A stretch of 64,000 nucleotides of DNA from Malus domestica (Eukaryota; Streptophyta; Magnoliopsida; Rosales; Rosaceae): contig NC_091670.1 in the NCBI RefSeq assembly GCF_042453785.1, forward strand, positions 3,867,501-3,931,500, in the 5' to 3' direction. This document shows, one piece after another, positions 1-11,673 of this stretch. The notes below the pieces were generated by a model. The model saw only the letters and a list, made by a program, of their open reading frames with translations. It searched no databases and was not told where the DNA came from. The translations under genes and the position numbers were made by a program. The first letter of the stretch is position 1; the number at the start of each line of letters is the position of its first letter.

Positions 1-1551
1 TGAGGATTTGTTCTCCAAAACACCAAAAGCTTGATGTCTCTAAGTCTCTTCACCAAGGATATGATGTGAAGATGAAATGGATGACTTAGGGAAGAAGGGA
101 TTGCTAGCTATTCCTTCCCTAGGTGGCCGGCCTCTTTAGAGAGAATGAGAGAAAATGTTTCACCTCATTTCACCAAGAAAAACCCTTAATGAAAATAAAG
201 CTATAAAGTTGCTTTTATACTTCATCACAAGTGAGTGGCAAACTTGTAATTAATCCAAGTTTGACACTTCTCACCCTAATGGCCAGCCATATCAAATTGA
301 TTGGGCTAATTGCCCATTTTGTTTTAGTTGTCATACAACTTAAACATAATGGGCCTTGTGGACCAAAACGCTTTTGGGCCCCGAAACCCAAAACCAACAT
401 ATAAGCCCAATACGAACATTTCGTATAATTAATTAACTAATTAATTAATCTTGACCATTCTTCAATTAAACCATTTAATTGCTTATCCATTTCATTTAAT
501 TTCTTCACTAACATCCTTACTCGGTGTACGATCCATTAGGTTCCATTTAGCGAGGTAGTGGGCGATTGTTACTCTTAACGATCGATTGTGAATTGAAACC
601 ACATTTCAATTCTCCCTTAAAATTAGTGTTTGCTAATCTTTAGGGCTTCCACAAACCATGAGTGACACCTAGCAGCATATCATGGTTACCCAAGCTAAGT
701 AGAAGTGGTTGGAGAACCTATCCAGTTACAACTACAATGCAATACGGTCCTTCTCTAATACAATACTCTTAATCACATTGTTTAAGTGATAGTTTGTTTC
801 ATGTCTACTATCCAATGTGATACTTATCTATATGATTCAGTTGAATATGATTTGGAACAAACTTCCTAAGTCATATTCATATGCTTTGGCCAAAGACTCT
901 CGAATCATATCTTAGAGTATTCTCCTTCCACCATGGAAGGTTAGAGATTCCTTGTTGTGCATTCATATGCCTACATGACTAGGTAGCTTGACCACAACAA
1001 TGCCGTGGACACTCCAATGGAATGCCTTTGACATGATCAAAGATCAAGGACCTAACCATTAGACATCTATGATGCCTCAGGTCACAGGTCAAAGGACTAC
1101 TTTGCATATTGCAACTCTCGAGTTCTTACATGACATGTATGTTCGAACTCTCTTTTGATCGTTGTTCAGTGTACTCGATCACTCTTTTGAGCACCTATGT
1201 GTTTACCTTAGTGTCCAACACTAAATGACTTGAGACTTGTCATACTCACGCTTGAGTCGACATAACACATACTAACCTTAACGGATTGTCAATGCCCAAT
1301 TGGCAATCCTATGGCTAGGAACGTTTTAGGAATGAACATAAGAGAAATGTCTCGATAATCTAACTTACTTAAATCACTTATCTCTTAAATCAAATACATT
1401 CCTTGGATTCCCTTATTGCTTAAACACATGATACAATAAATAGTGATTAACAATAAGCTTTGCCCTTCATTAAACATATAAAAGTTTAATACAATAAGTA
1501 TTCCAAAAGCTATTACATCAAATGAGTGGCTTTGTGGGCATACTTCCAACA
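1..1551 (-). mobile_element. Long LTR of an LTR retrotransposon (fossil), cut by the window edge
   Basis: Read on the minus strand, the sequence begins TGTTGGAAGTATGCCCACAA at 1,551, a typical LTR start with terminal TG, and continues as non-coding AT-rich DNA to the window edge. A TATA-like GAAGTATAAAAGC near 209-221, on the same strand, fits a U3/R promoter. No second LTR, primer site or coding region is visible, so this may be one end of an element lying to the left or a solo LTR. The Copia superfamily is my guess from the style of the terminus. Age cannot be estimated without the partner LTR. Confidence 0.6.
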
Positions 1552-1860
1552 CTTTGTTGCTTTGTTTATTGTTGTGAAGATAAGGTGGTTGGATAGTGGG
1601 TTTGTTGCTTTGTTGGTTTGTTTATTCTTGTGAAGATAAGATGGTTTGTTGTTGTTGAGAAATGGTTAATGTGCTTTGGCTGTTTGCATATAGTTGTGGT
1701 TTGTTGCAATTGCATATAGTTGCATATAGAATGTTGTGCATTGCTTTTTGTTGTTGGCTTTTAAAATGCAATTAGTTGCATATAGAATGTTGTGCATTAG
1801 TTGCATATAGAATGGTTTTTTAGGTTAAAATGCAATTGCTTATGTTTGTTGTTGGCTTTT

Positions 1861-4570
1861 CATTAGGGTTTGTTTTTGTGAATTTCAGTTGTTCCAGAAC
1901 TATTCTCTATTGAATTGCATCATGGTGGGGAGATAAGTTATGACATGTACGTTGGGGGAAAAGTGACATATAGATAACTGTGATAAAGACCTCATGTCAC
2001 TGCCGGTGATAGATGATATGGTGGAGGTAGTTGGATACATTGAGCGGTTCATGAACTATTATTTCAAGATTCCCAACATGGACCTTTCCAATGGTTTGAA
2101 GCAGATTCAAAGTGATTCTGATGTTCTGTCCATGTGCAATTTTGTTCCAAAAGACAAAGTGATTGAGATGTACATCGAAGAATGAACGACAGAAAAAGCC
2201 GTAACCCAAGAGCAACAGTTTCTGAATTCCATGGAAGTCATAGGTCCAAGTAAAGTGGTTATTGAGGAGATAAGTAGTTCAGATGAAGATGTTGGGCCAG
2301 TAGCACTTAAACCAAGAAGATATAAAGGCTTGCTAGCTCTTGAATGACCAAAAGTGGATGATTGTTGCACATCTCAAGTAGTGCAAACATGTGTGACTGA
2401 GGTAGGAGAGATAAATGTTGAAGAAGGGAATGGTCAGAAAGAGAAAAATTGTGTGGCTGAGGTAGAAGAAGGGGTTACTGAAGTATTCTTTGATGTACCT
2501 ATTAGTTTGGAGAGGAATGTAGGCAATGGGGATGTAGGAGAGGGGAATGTTGAAGAAGAGAATGAAGAAACTATTGAAGAAGATGATAATGACTTTGAAG
2601 AGAGTGAATATGGGAGTGATGCTGATAACCCAATGTTTTCCAAATTTGATGAAATGGATTCTGAGCAAAAAAGTGCAAGGCAATCTAAGCAAAGCCGGGA
2701 AAGAGAAGAAGAGCAAAGGGAAAAAGAATTTGATATTGCAAATGTGGAACAAAATGTGGTTGATGATCCAGACTATAACTCTAATGCTCTTGAGAGTGTA
2801 CACTCTTCGGATGATGAAGGAGGCAAAAAACATGAGCAATTTCCAGAGTTCAATGAGAAAACAGACATGAAGAATCCCACTCTTACACTCGGGCTTGTTT
2901 TCAAGGATCATGTCCAATTCAAGCGAGCTATCATCATGTACTCCCTAGTGAATGGATATGGAGAAATCCATTTTCCTATGAATGAGAAATTGAAAGTCAT
3001 AGCAAAATGTGCAAAATGGTGCCCTTGGAAGTGTTATGCTGGAAAAATGTATGGTTCGAACAACATACAGATCAATACCATACTTGATGAACACACATGT
3101 GGGAGAACTTGGGCAAACAAGAACATGAAGTTCCCTTTGCTGACTGATTTGTACATGGACAGGATAAAACTGAATCCCACATGGCCTGTGGATTCCTTTT
3201 TGGCAACTGTCGAATCAGAGTGGAATCACGGTTATACAAAAAGGAAGGCTTACAGGGCTTTAGATAAGGCTTTAAAGATCATTGAGGGAAAACATGCAGA
3301 GCAGTACACAAAGTTGTGGGACTTTGCTGAGGAAGTGAAAAAGACTAACCCTGGAAGCACAGTGAAGGTAACGTTGGATAGGGGGAGGTTCCAAAGGATA
3401 TATGTGTGCTTGGGGGCTTGTAAAGAGGGGTTTAAGTCAGGGTGCAGGCCATTGATAGGATTAGATGGGTGTCATTTAAAGAGTGTATATGGAGGTCAGC
3501 TACTTTGTGCTGTTGGCATTGACCCAAATGATGAAACATGGGTTATAGCGTATGCAGTTGTAGAAATGGAGAATAAGTCCAGTTGGATTTGGTTCTTAGA
3601 GTTATTGGCCGTTGATGTTGGGATTGTTAATCAAAGGGGATGGACATTTATCAGTGACCAGCAAAAGGGGTTAATTCCGACTTTTAAAAAAGTCATCCCT
3701 AATTCCCACCACAGATTTTGTATGAGACATTTGTATACCAACATTAGAAATCTGTTCAAAGCAAAAACATTGAATGATGCTTTGTGGTCAGTAGCCAGAA
3801 CAACAACAGTTCCTTACTTCAAAAAAGCAATGGAGGATATGAAGAAGCTCGATGAAAATGCCTACGATTAGTTGGCGAAGTTGCCTGCACATCATTGGAA
3901 CAAGTCCCATTTTGAAACACATCCCAAGTGTGACATGTTGTTGAACAATCTCTGTGAAAGTTTCAATGCTGTCATACTTATACCCAGACAAAAACCTATT
4001 GTCACCATGTTGCTCCTTATTCACACACTCTTGATGAAGAGAATTCAGATGAGAAGGGATATAATGGTGAACAAAGTTGGAGATCTCTGTCCTAAAATCA
4101 AGAAAAAGTTGGAAGAAGCCAAAATTCAAAGTGGCAGATGCATTGCACAATGGTCAGGGGGCTCTAAATTTCAAGTTAATGCTGGAAGAGGGGAGCAATA
4201 TATGGTTGACTTGGTTGAAAATACCTGTTCTTGCAAAAATATGCCTTGACAGGAATCTCATGCAATCATGCAATATCAGCCATAAATTTCAAGAGAGAAA
4301 AACCGGAGGACTATGTCGATGCTTATTATTCGAAGGCGCGATACTTGGAAGTGTATTCTCATTTAGTAATGCCGATGAATGGGCAAGACTTTTGGGAGTT
4401 CTAGGGATCAAACTTTCTTTCTTTTTCTCCAATCTTACTGCAGAAGAAACGATTATACTTTTGTTCAAATCTGCCCCCTGACGCTCTTTCTTGGGTGATT
4501 CCGACTTTTTTAAGAAAAAAGAGGATGGAGGTCTAAACGCCCAAAGGGTACAAATGAAGATAGTAGAACG
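1861..4570 (+). mobile_element. Decayed Mutator-like (MuDR/MULE) transposase gene
   Basis: One main frame from 1,994 to 4,249 encodes a MULE transposase. Its parts are an N-terminal region (MSLPVIDDMVEVVGY), a long acidic linker (about 2,354-2,830), a MuDR DNA-binding domain (2,880-3,130), the MULE DDE domain and a SWIM-type zinc finger start (CSCK, about 4,230). The catalytic triad is visible as D in GLDGCHLKS, D in ISDQQKG and E in LCESFNAV. The gene is broken. In-frame stops lie at 2,183, 2,342 and 3,869. About 2 bp are missing near 1,967 compared with the expected reading VTYIDNCDKD. The frame is lost after 4,249, although family-like peptides (YYSKARYLEVYSHL) continue to about 4,400 in another frame. 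I could not identify terminal inverted repeats or a 9-bp target duplication. It is a dead plain DNA transposon lying against the 3' end of the acidic protein gene. Confidence 0.85.
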
Positions 4571-4629
4571 AACAAAATATGCTTATCTTTTCTCGAAACT
4601 GAATTTGGAGATGCAGGACATTGATCCAC

Positions 4630-7600
4630 ATCCTCACTAACTTTATTGTCTTCCATAAGCACTGCATCTAGTTCTTAGAATTCATCTCCTTTGCCATCTT
4701 CTACAAATAGTTTCATCTCAAGATTGGTCAATACGTATTATTCAAGATTTAACAGCAACGCCCAAGTAATAGAATATAGAAAAGTAATTGTTTCAATAGA
4801 TCCTAATATTTTACAATTTCGAAACCATTATTAACTAAGAACATTACTGGAAATGTTCACGTTCACATCCAATAACAGTAACTTTCCAATCTGTAGACTT
4901 CCAGTTAACAATGAATTCTGCCTATTGAAGTGCAGTTGTACCATACGATTATATAATTCTTGGGATCATAGTTAATAGTAATAGTGAAGCTTAAAACTAA
5001 ACACTTACCACAACTTGGAAAATCGGATTTTAGCTCATCCACTTCCTTTACTTCATGCTCATGGTAACTATGTTTCCTTGGAGCAACTTGTTGAGTACCA
5101 ACATCACTTTCTTTACCATCTTCAATCATAAAAGAATTGACGTTTGACATCTCTGGATTTGATTTGAAAATGCCATCTATGTTGTCATCATGGAAAAACT
5201 CTTTCATCTCAAAACTGGTGATCATAGGTGAGGCGACATTCAACTCTAAGGCTTCATCTTCTGTTTAACCACAAAGATGAACAAACCATTAGAGAATGAT
5301 ATATAGATAATACTTGGATTCAAGCCAACAAACTATTTTCACCCCAATCCCCACCGCGCCAAATGTCACTAGGCTTACAAAATTATGATAATTAACTTGC
5401 AGACACTTAGTCACTCTGATGAAATTAGCACTGACCATGACAACCAATAACTAGAGAATAAGCAGAGAATGTTACTTCAATTTCAGATTTGTCACCTTCT
5501 TGCATAGGTGTACTCATTCATTTGGGATCATTGTCTGTTAACAGAAAAAAGAATCACTCAATAAATACAATTCATCATCATAAAATTACTACTTTGTTAG
5601 ACATCAATAGTAGATTGGTAAAGGTTAAAAAAACGAATGCAAAACGCAAAGATGCAAAGGTCAGTGAAGCATTGTGCATTATGAAAGTAAGATCACCTGA
5701 AGCATTGATATTTTTTGAAATAGCTACTGGAAGAGGATCAAAACTACATTGCCTCTGAGAATCAAAATTGATATCCTTGGAACTTGATTCTGCATCAATC
5801 TTCCTGACATTTTCTATTCTTTCAGTAGATTTGTCATCTGCGGATCTGGAGTCATCTGAAACAGCAAAACCACGTAAATCTGTCTCAGAAGGGATTTCTT
5901 TGTAATTTAATGAAGTGAATAAATGTTTAAATAGTACCAACATGGAAACAAAACAAAAATTATGTCTACCTTTTTTCAAAGCTGAATTTGCATAGGTGTT
6001 CTCATCGAAAACAAGAGTATAAGTAGATTTCGAAACTTCCTCTACCATTCTTTGCTCATGATTGTTGCGTTGCTCTGCAAACACTTAAGGAATTCCTATA
6101 ACCTTTCATGTTTCTTCCTTCACATCACTAAATTTATTGTCTTGTATAAGCACCGCATCAAGTTCCTGAATTTCTTCACTTTTACGATCTCCTAGAGATA
6201 GTTTAATCTCAAAATTAGTCAGTCAAACTTATTCATCATATAACACCAAGACCCTATTATAACCGAAAATACAACAAAATAATTGTTTCAACAGATCCTC
6301 CTAATTTACAATTTTGCAACCATGGTTAGCTAAAAAGATAACTGGAAATATAAGATCACCTACAATAACTATAACTTCCAAAAATTGGCTCTTCAATAGA
6401 ATTCCAATGAGCAATGAATTCCACCTATGTAAGTAAAAGCTAGTTGTTGTCTCATATCTAATAGCTTAGACTCTTGGGATCGTAATTAATAAAAAATATT
6501 AATGATGAAGTTCAAAACTAAACACTTACCGCAACGTGAAAAATGGGGAATAGAAAAACCAGCATCGTAATGAATGTCCATTTCTTGAATGGGTTTTTGC
6601 TCGGCAACTTCCCCCAATTTATGCTCATGATCACCATGTTGCCCTGCAGCAACTTGTAGAGTACCAACAACTATTTCTTTCCCTTCGTATATATCTTCAC
6701 TATCTTCAAACATTGAAATGACTTTTGACATTTCTGAATCTGATTCCACAATGCCATATATTTTATCATCGCGGAAAAGCTCTTTCATCTCAATACTGGT
6801 GAACATTGGCCGGCAATATTTAACTCCAAACCTGTATTTTCTGTTCAACCTCAAAAATTACAAAAACAATTAGAAAATGAAACCATTTAATAATTAGAAC
6901 ATATATAGATGAACTCCTTGGACTCAAACTTAGGTACTATCTTCACCACACCATATGCTATCTGGCTTAGGAAACGAAAGTATGAATAATAAAATAAAAT
7001 ATTTGAGAATTTGGAAAAAACTATTAGCTCGCTGTCACTTATTCACCCTTATGTGATAAGGACTGACCATAACTAGAAACAATAATTGGAGAATCAGCAA
7101 ATACACTTTCTTCTATTCCAAAATTTTCACCTTCTTGCATAGGCAGATCCCTCATTTCAGGACCATTGTCTGTGAACAGTAGAATATTTTTTCTCAGTAA
7201 AAATAATGCAGTTCAGATGCCAAAATTTGTGCATTCGACATCATTCATTAGTAGATAAGGTTCAACAGAAAAAAAAAAGAAGCACAAAGCAAAGACACTC
7301 ACAGGGTAGTAACACATTGGTGCATTGAGAAAGTACACTTGGACAAAAATTATCCATGCTAGAAGAAATAGCAGAAAATGAATAAACATCTAATGGGTAT
7401 CTTTCTTCCAATAAACTGCCACCATCTGGCCTAGGTTCTACTATCTTGGTGGCATCATCAACATTCTGAATACCCATTATTTCTTTCATGCTTCTAGTAC
7501 CAACTTCATTTGAACCACTTGTATCGTTTCTATAGTCATACCCAACATTATCATCAAGACTATTGTCATTTCTAGAAGGACACTCCTTTTCAGTCAACCC

Positions 7601-7800
7601 ATTGCTGATATTATCTGAAATTGCAATTGGAGAAACATCTAAGTTATATTCCCTCTGAGCATCAACACCGATGTCCTTGGAACTAGGTTCAAGCTCCATC
7701 ATCCTGACACTTGCTATTCTTTATGCAATTTTGTCATCTGTTGATATGGAGTCACCTAAAGCAACATGTTTATCTAGCTCTACTTCTTTGAACTTCCCAA
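4630..7800. repeat. Intragenic tandem duplication, about 1.5-1.9 kb units
   Basis: Sequence 4,630-5,870 recurs, diverged and with indels, at about 6,130-7,800. Matching anchors are the intron/exon stretch with 'cacttaccac' near 5,000 and near 6,520, the 'cttcttgcatagg' stretch near 5,495 and 7,130, and the 'gatatccttggaactt' type stretch near 5,770 and 7,670. Offset grows from about 1,490 to 1,900 bp, so the second unit holds extra sequence. Exons and introns were copied together, so the protein gained exons by duplication. Confidence 0.75.
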
Positions 7801-9650
7801 GACTTCCAAAAGTGACTTCATCATATTGCAATGCAGTTTTTGAATCCTCATTTAACCTCCCATTTGCAACATCAATGTAAGCCCCCAAAGCAGGCTCATA
7901 AATCTTGTCATCAGCCCTAGAAGCTTCAGTCAGCATTGCTTCATGAATGGAATCATTAGAATCCTTGACCCCAAAATTTTCATGCAAACCTTTCTCGCAA
8001 TCAATAAACTCTTGGATAATAGCAGATGCATTATCTTGTTCATTACATCTTTCATTATCTTCCGAAGTAAGCTCTTCTGCAAGTTCAACTTTAGCAAGTT
8101 GCTTTACATCTGGTTTTTTAGCTACATTTTCTTCTGCAATCCTAAATACTGAATTCATCTCCCATTGGGTGAAAATTTCAGACTCAAATGCTCTAAAGCG
8201 CAATTATCTACAATTCCAATATAAAAATTATTATACTTACAAAATCAAGCTAAAATGATATCCAATTCATTCAATATCATAAAATAACTTGTCATTTTAA
8301 TATTTCAACGAGAAGGCAATTTAAATAAGCAACGGGTAAAAATCAGAGTAATGAATGTTCAGAAATGGTTACTATGGATAAAGACGCGGGAATTTCTAAA
8401 ATATATTCAGGTTTAAAAGGTCATCACTACTCACACTCTGCGTCGTAACGTGTGAATTAGGTAGAACATCAGTTTGCTATTATCACATAAATGCTGGTTA
8501 TAAGTTTTCTAACTATGAAATAATACTAAGTATCAAATTTTCAACCCTTTCACTACCTTTCTGGAAATCAAGTAGCCCTTCAGTATTTTTTCTGGAAGTT
8601 GTGCCTTTATCCACATTTGAAGGACCTTGACCTTGACATTTCTTCTCATTTTTTATGTTCGCCAAATCAGAATCAGAAAGAGACCCTGACTCTGTTTCGC
8701 CAACCATGGAATCCATAGAACTTTCATGACTTGAATACACTTTTGTACTTGCTTGTACTGCATGCTCTTCCAGAAAACCAAACCAAATTAAAGGATAAAT
8801 TCTGGTATGTGTTTCCATGCAACAAACCCTCATCATCTATTTCATTTTGATTTATGCCTTCAACTGGTAAACTGAATATATCTTTAAGTTGATCCCCTAC
8901 TGCAGATTAAACAATCCTTAGTATCTTATATATTTTTCAATATTTATCACTAATTTGGCACTATTTTGTAGGAGATAAGAAAAAGTATCCATCTCTTTTG
9001 TTCATTGTACTATTTAACCTATATATAACATCAAAGCTAGAGTTTCCAGCTCAATTAACATGATAAAGAATGCTCATCACCTTATCCTCTATCCGTTCCA
9101 TGGATGAACCAGTATAGAATCAAAAGATAGAGTTTCCAACTTAGTAAATGAATTCGTTAAATATGATCTCAAATAGAAAGGAAAAAGAAAAGTAACCTGA
9201 CAGGTTTTGGTACTCAAGGCCACATAGAAAACCAAACTCAACCTTAACTTTGGAAAATTAAAGTTAAGGTCAAAAATATCTATATCATGTATAGGAGGAA
9301 AATTCATGGAACTGACCCTTGCTCATTACATGATGGAGCTCACAAGAAGAAAAGCTTTGAATATGTTCACCAGCAGCTGGAACAAAGAAAACATACATAT
9401 AAAAATTATGAGAGACAAAAACAAAGAAATAGAGGTTGGACACACCAAAGATTCTTTGACAAAAAAAAAAATAGTTTAACAAAGGGAGTTTGTGAAAGCC
9501 TTACAATCTTTAGTTTTTGAGTCGCTTCCAACTTTATCCATAACACTTTCTTCTAAGGCAATTGGACTGATTCTGTCACAACCAGAAAGGCCATGCCCAT
9601 ATTTCTCTTTAATGTTTGCAGAAGCATTTTCACTGCTTTCAGCAAAAGCC
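4630..9650 (-). pseudogene. Decaying downstream exons of the acidic SAP-like gene, internally duplicated
   Basis: Minus-strand open stretches at 9,490-9,703, 8,513-8,780, 7,300-8,203, 6,486-6,854, 5,578-6,000 and 4,905-5,243 encode acidic, Ser/Asp/Glu-rich peptides in the style of exon 3 of the gene upstream (9,704-11,356). They are flanked by plausible splice sites. They look like the original 3' half of that gene. Two exon sets are copies of each other (for instance DDKSTERIENVRKIDAESSS near 5,800 and DDKIA-stop-RIASVRMMELEPSS near 7,710). The second copy has a stop codon where the first has Glu. With the stop at 9,704 this suggests the region no longer contributes to one long protein, though alternative splicing around the stops is possible. 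No domain is recognisable. The MULE transposase relic ends just downstream and may have replaced the true 3' end. Confidence 0.5.
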
Positions 9651-9797
9651 TTACAATCTTCAGTTTTTGAGTCGCTTCCATCTTTATCCGTAACACTTTC
9701 TTCTCAGGCAATTGGACTTGTTCTATCACATCCAGAGAGATCATGCCCATGTTTTTTCTTAATGTTTCCAGAAGCATTTTCACTGCTTTCAACAAAG
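9498..9797 (-). repeat. Two direct 150-bp (50-codon) coding repeats
   Basis: Unit 9,498-9,647 is followed directly by 9,648-9,797, exactly 150 bp each, so the reading frame is kept. Both encode a peptide containing AFxESSENASxNIKxKxGH and DSKTxDCKAF on the minus strand. The upstream (higher-coordinate) unit carries a TGA at 9,704-9,706 where the other has TTA (Leu). Confidence 0.9.
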
Positions 9798-11356
9798 GCC
9801 TCCTGCTTATCCTCAGCAACCTGACCATCTATCTTGTCAAGTACACCATCTTCAACAATAATTTGTTCAAAATTTAATGCTTCACACAATTCAGTATCTT
9901 CCCGCACAAAAACATTAGCCCTATCATGACCACATGGGAGCTCGACCTTTTTGGAAGAAGCTGCTTCATCAGGGTGTTCAGTCTCACAACTACAAGAGTT
10001 TTCCCTTCCAATACAATTTATATTGCTTTCTCCAACGGTAGTAGTTTGAGCTTCAAACTTATTCCCATGTACACATTGAGCTAAAAACTAAGCATCATAA
10101 AGGGGGTTTAGTTAACACAACCAACTACTACTGAAAACTCTGTATTCTTATGGAGCTGTACCACTTTTGGAGCAAGTATAAATCCAGTAAATAATGCTTC
10201 TATTACATCAATAACATTAAAGTGATATAAAGAAACTATGCTCAAATGGCGTGAGTCATTAACAACCAGATGAGGCAATTGGATATGTCAACAACAAAAA
10301 ACCCCACAATACGCATGAAAATGAACATGGAATACCTTTCTCATCAACTCTTTCATTTAATTCAACTTCCAGAGGCGATATATCACAAACATCAACCTTT
10401 TCAACACCAGTTCTCACTTTCTTCTTCCCCCAAAGAGGTAAAGAAACTGCTCCTGCACCTCCTTTAACCGATTTTTGCGCCCTAGACCTTGTAGCTCTAC
10501 CTGGTTTTTCAACAATATTTATATCAACCGATAATGCAAGTCCTTTAGAATCTTCGAAAACCTGAACATGTGTGTTTTCGGGATTGAAAGTTACTGTCTT
10601 CCCCTTCACTGTCCCAACAGAACCAATTTCCCCTTCATTTTCTTGTAAATCTTTATATACGGGCACAATGGGTTCTTCATCTTCCTGCTCATTAAAAACA
10701 AAAACAAAAAGGTAGTCAAATTAAATCAAAAGGCACATCATGAAGTGCATTAGAAAGAAAAAAAAAAGTGAGAAAATTTGAAGAAATTGAGGTTCCACCA
10801 TAAAACCAATTAGTAATGTGTGGATTTATAACCCATGCAAAGTCTCTTCTCCATTAATATGAGATTCGTTCATTTTCAAGCCAAACACGTGAACAACACA
10901 AATTTTCAAATGAAACGTGTAGACAACGATGGGGTGACGTAATCACATGTGGCCGTTGGACTTCACAATAAGAGATTCATTCATTTTCAAACCCAACATG
11001 TGAACAATACAAATTTTCAAAAGAAACACGTAGAAAATGACGGGGTGACGTAAATCACATGTGGCCGTTAGGCTTCACAGTGGGAGATTCATTCATTTTC
11101 AAGTCAAACACGCGAACAACACAAATGACAAGGTGACGTAGCGCATTCATGACCATTGGGTTTCACACGTGAGGTTCCACCGTAATACCAATTAATAATA
11201 TAGGCAATATCACAACTAACTTATAAGCTTTCATTTACATACCTTGAGAAGCAAAGTAAGCCGATTGGCCATTTCACTGTTCTTCAAATTTGCAGCAATC
11301 CCGTGCTTTTTGCAAAGTGATTGAAGTCGCTTCCTCTTCATCGCATGGAAATCCAT
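9704..11356 (-). CDS. Acidic plant protein with N-terminal SAP-like motif, unknown function
   Basis: Three exons join cleanly: 11,356-11,243, 10,684-10,336 and 10,080-9,704, all with GT-AG junctions, giving 840 nt and a 279-aa protein. Residues 1-38 start MDFHAMKRKRLQSLCKKHGI and look like a SAP-type helix-turn-helix (LQSLCKKHGIAANLKNSEMA), a fold known in DNA/chromatin-binding proteins. Residues 39-155 include a basic patch (RATRSRAQKSVKGG, then WGKKKVRTG). The rest is acidic and low-complexity. I do not recognise a named gene. The stop at 9,704 falls inside a 50-codon repeat and may be a recent truncation, because similar coding exons lie downstream on the same strand. Intron 1 (about 560 bp) contains a 112-bp tandem repeat. 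A nuclear role is inference from the SAP-like motif only. Confidence 0.6.
10861..11170. repeat. Three tandem ~112-bp repeats rich in ACGT motifs, in an intron
   Basis: Units begin with 'gagattc' at 10,861, 10,972 and 11,084, a period of 111-112 bp; the last is shorter. Each contains 'ggtgacgta' and most have a CACGTG or ACACGTA-type core. They lie in intron 1 of the acidic SAP-like gene. ACGT cores are binding sites for bZIP/bHLH factors in general, so an intronic enhancer is possible but only inferred. Confidence 0.85.
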
Positions 11357-11515
11357 CTCCCTAATCACAAATTAAAAATTCACAATTCAAAATTGAAAAA
11401 AAAATGCGTCTTTTGGTTGACAAGAACATTGAATTCGTATTTTCGATTTCGATGTTTTCATTTTTCAAAGAAAATAAGAAATCGGTTTGAATTCTGGTTT
11501 TTGCTTTTTTTAATT

Positions 11516-11670
11516 GGGAACTTTAACGAAAAGCACCCGTACTGTTCACTTTAACGAAAAACCACATTTTTACACTAAAAAGTCAATCCTGGTACTATTC
11601 ACTTTACCCTTTATTTTGTCCTTATCATTAAAACTCAAAGTTTTCAAGCCCTTTTCATTAGTTTTCCTTT
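11516..11670. mobile_element. Short non-autonomous repeat, MITE-like
   Basis: An AT-rich block just upstream of the acidic gene begins 'gggaactttaacgaaaagca' and ends 'cttttcattagttttccttt'. The two ends are imperfect inverted repeats of about 20 bp. I associate very similar blocks with abundant repeats of apple/pear genomes (memory, not checked). No coding capacity. Superfamily not determined. Confidence 0.55.
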
Positions 11671-11673
11671 TTG

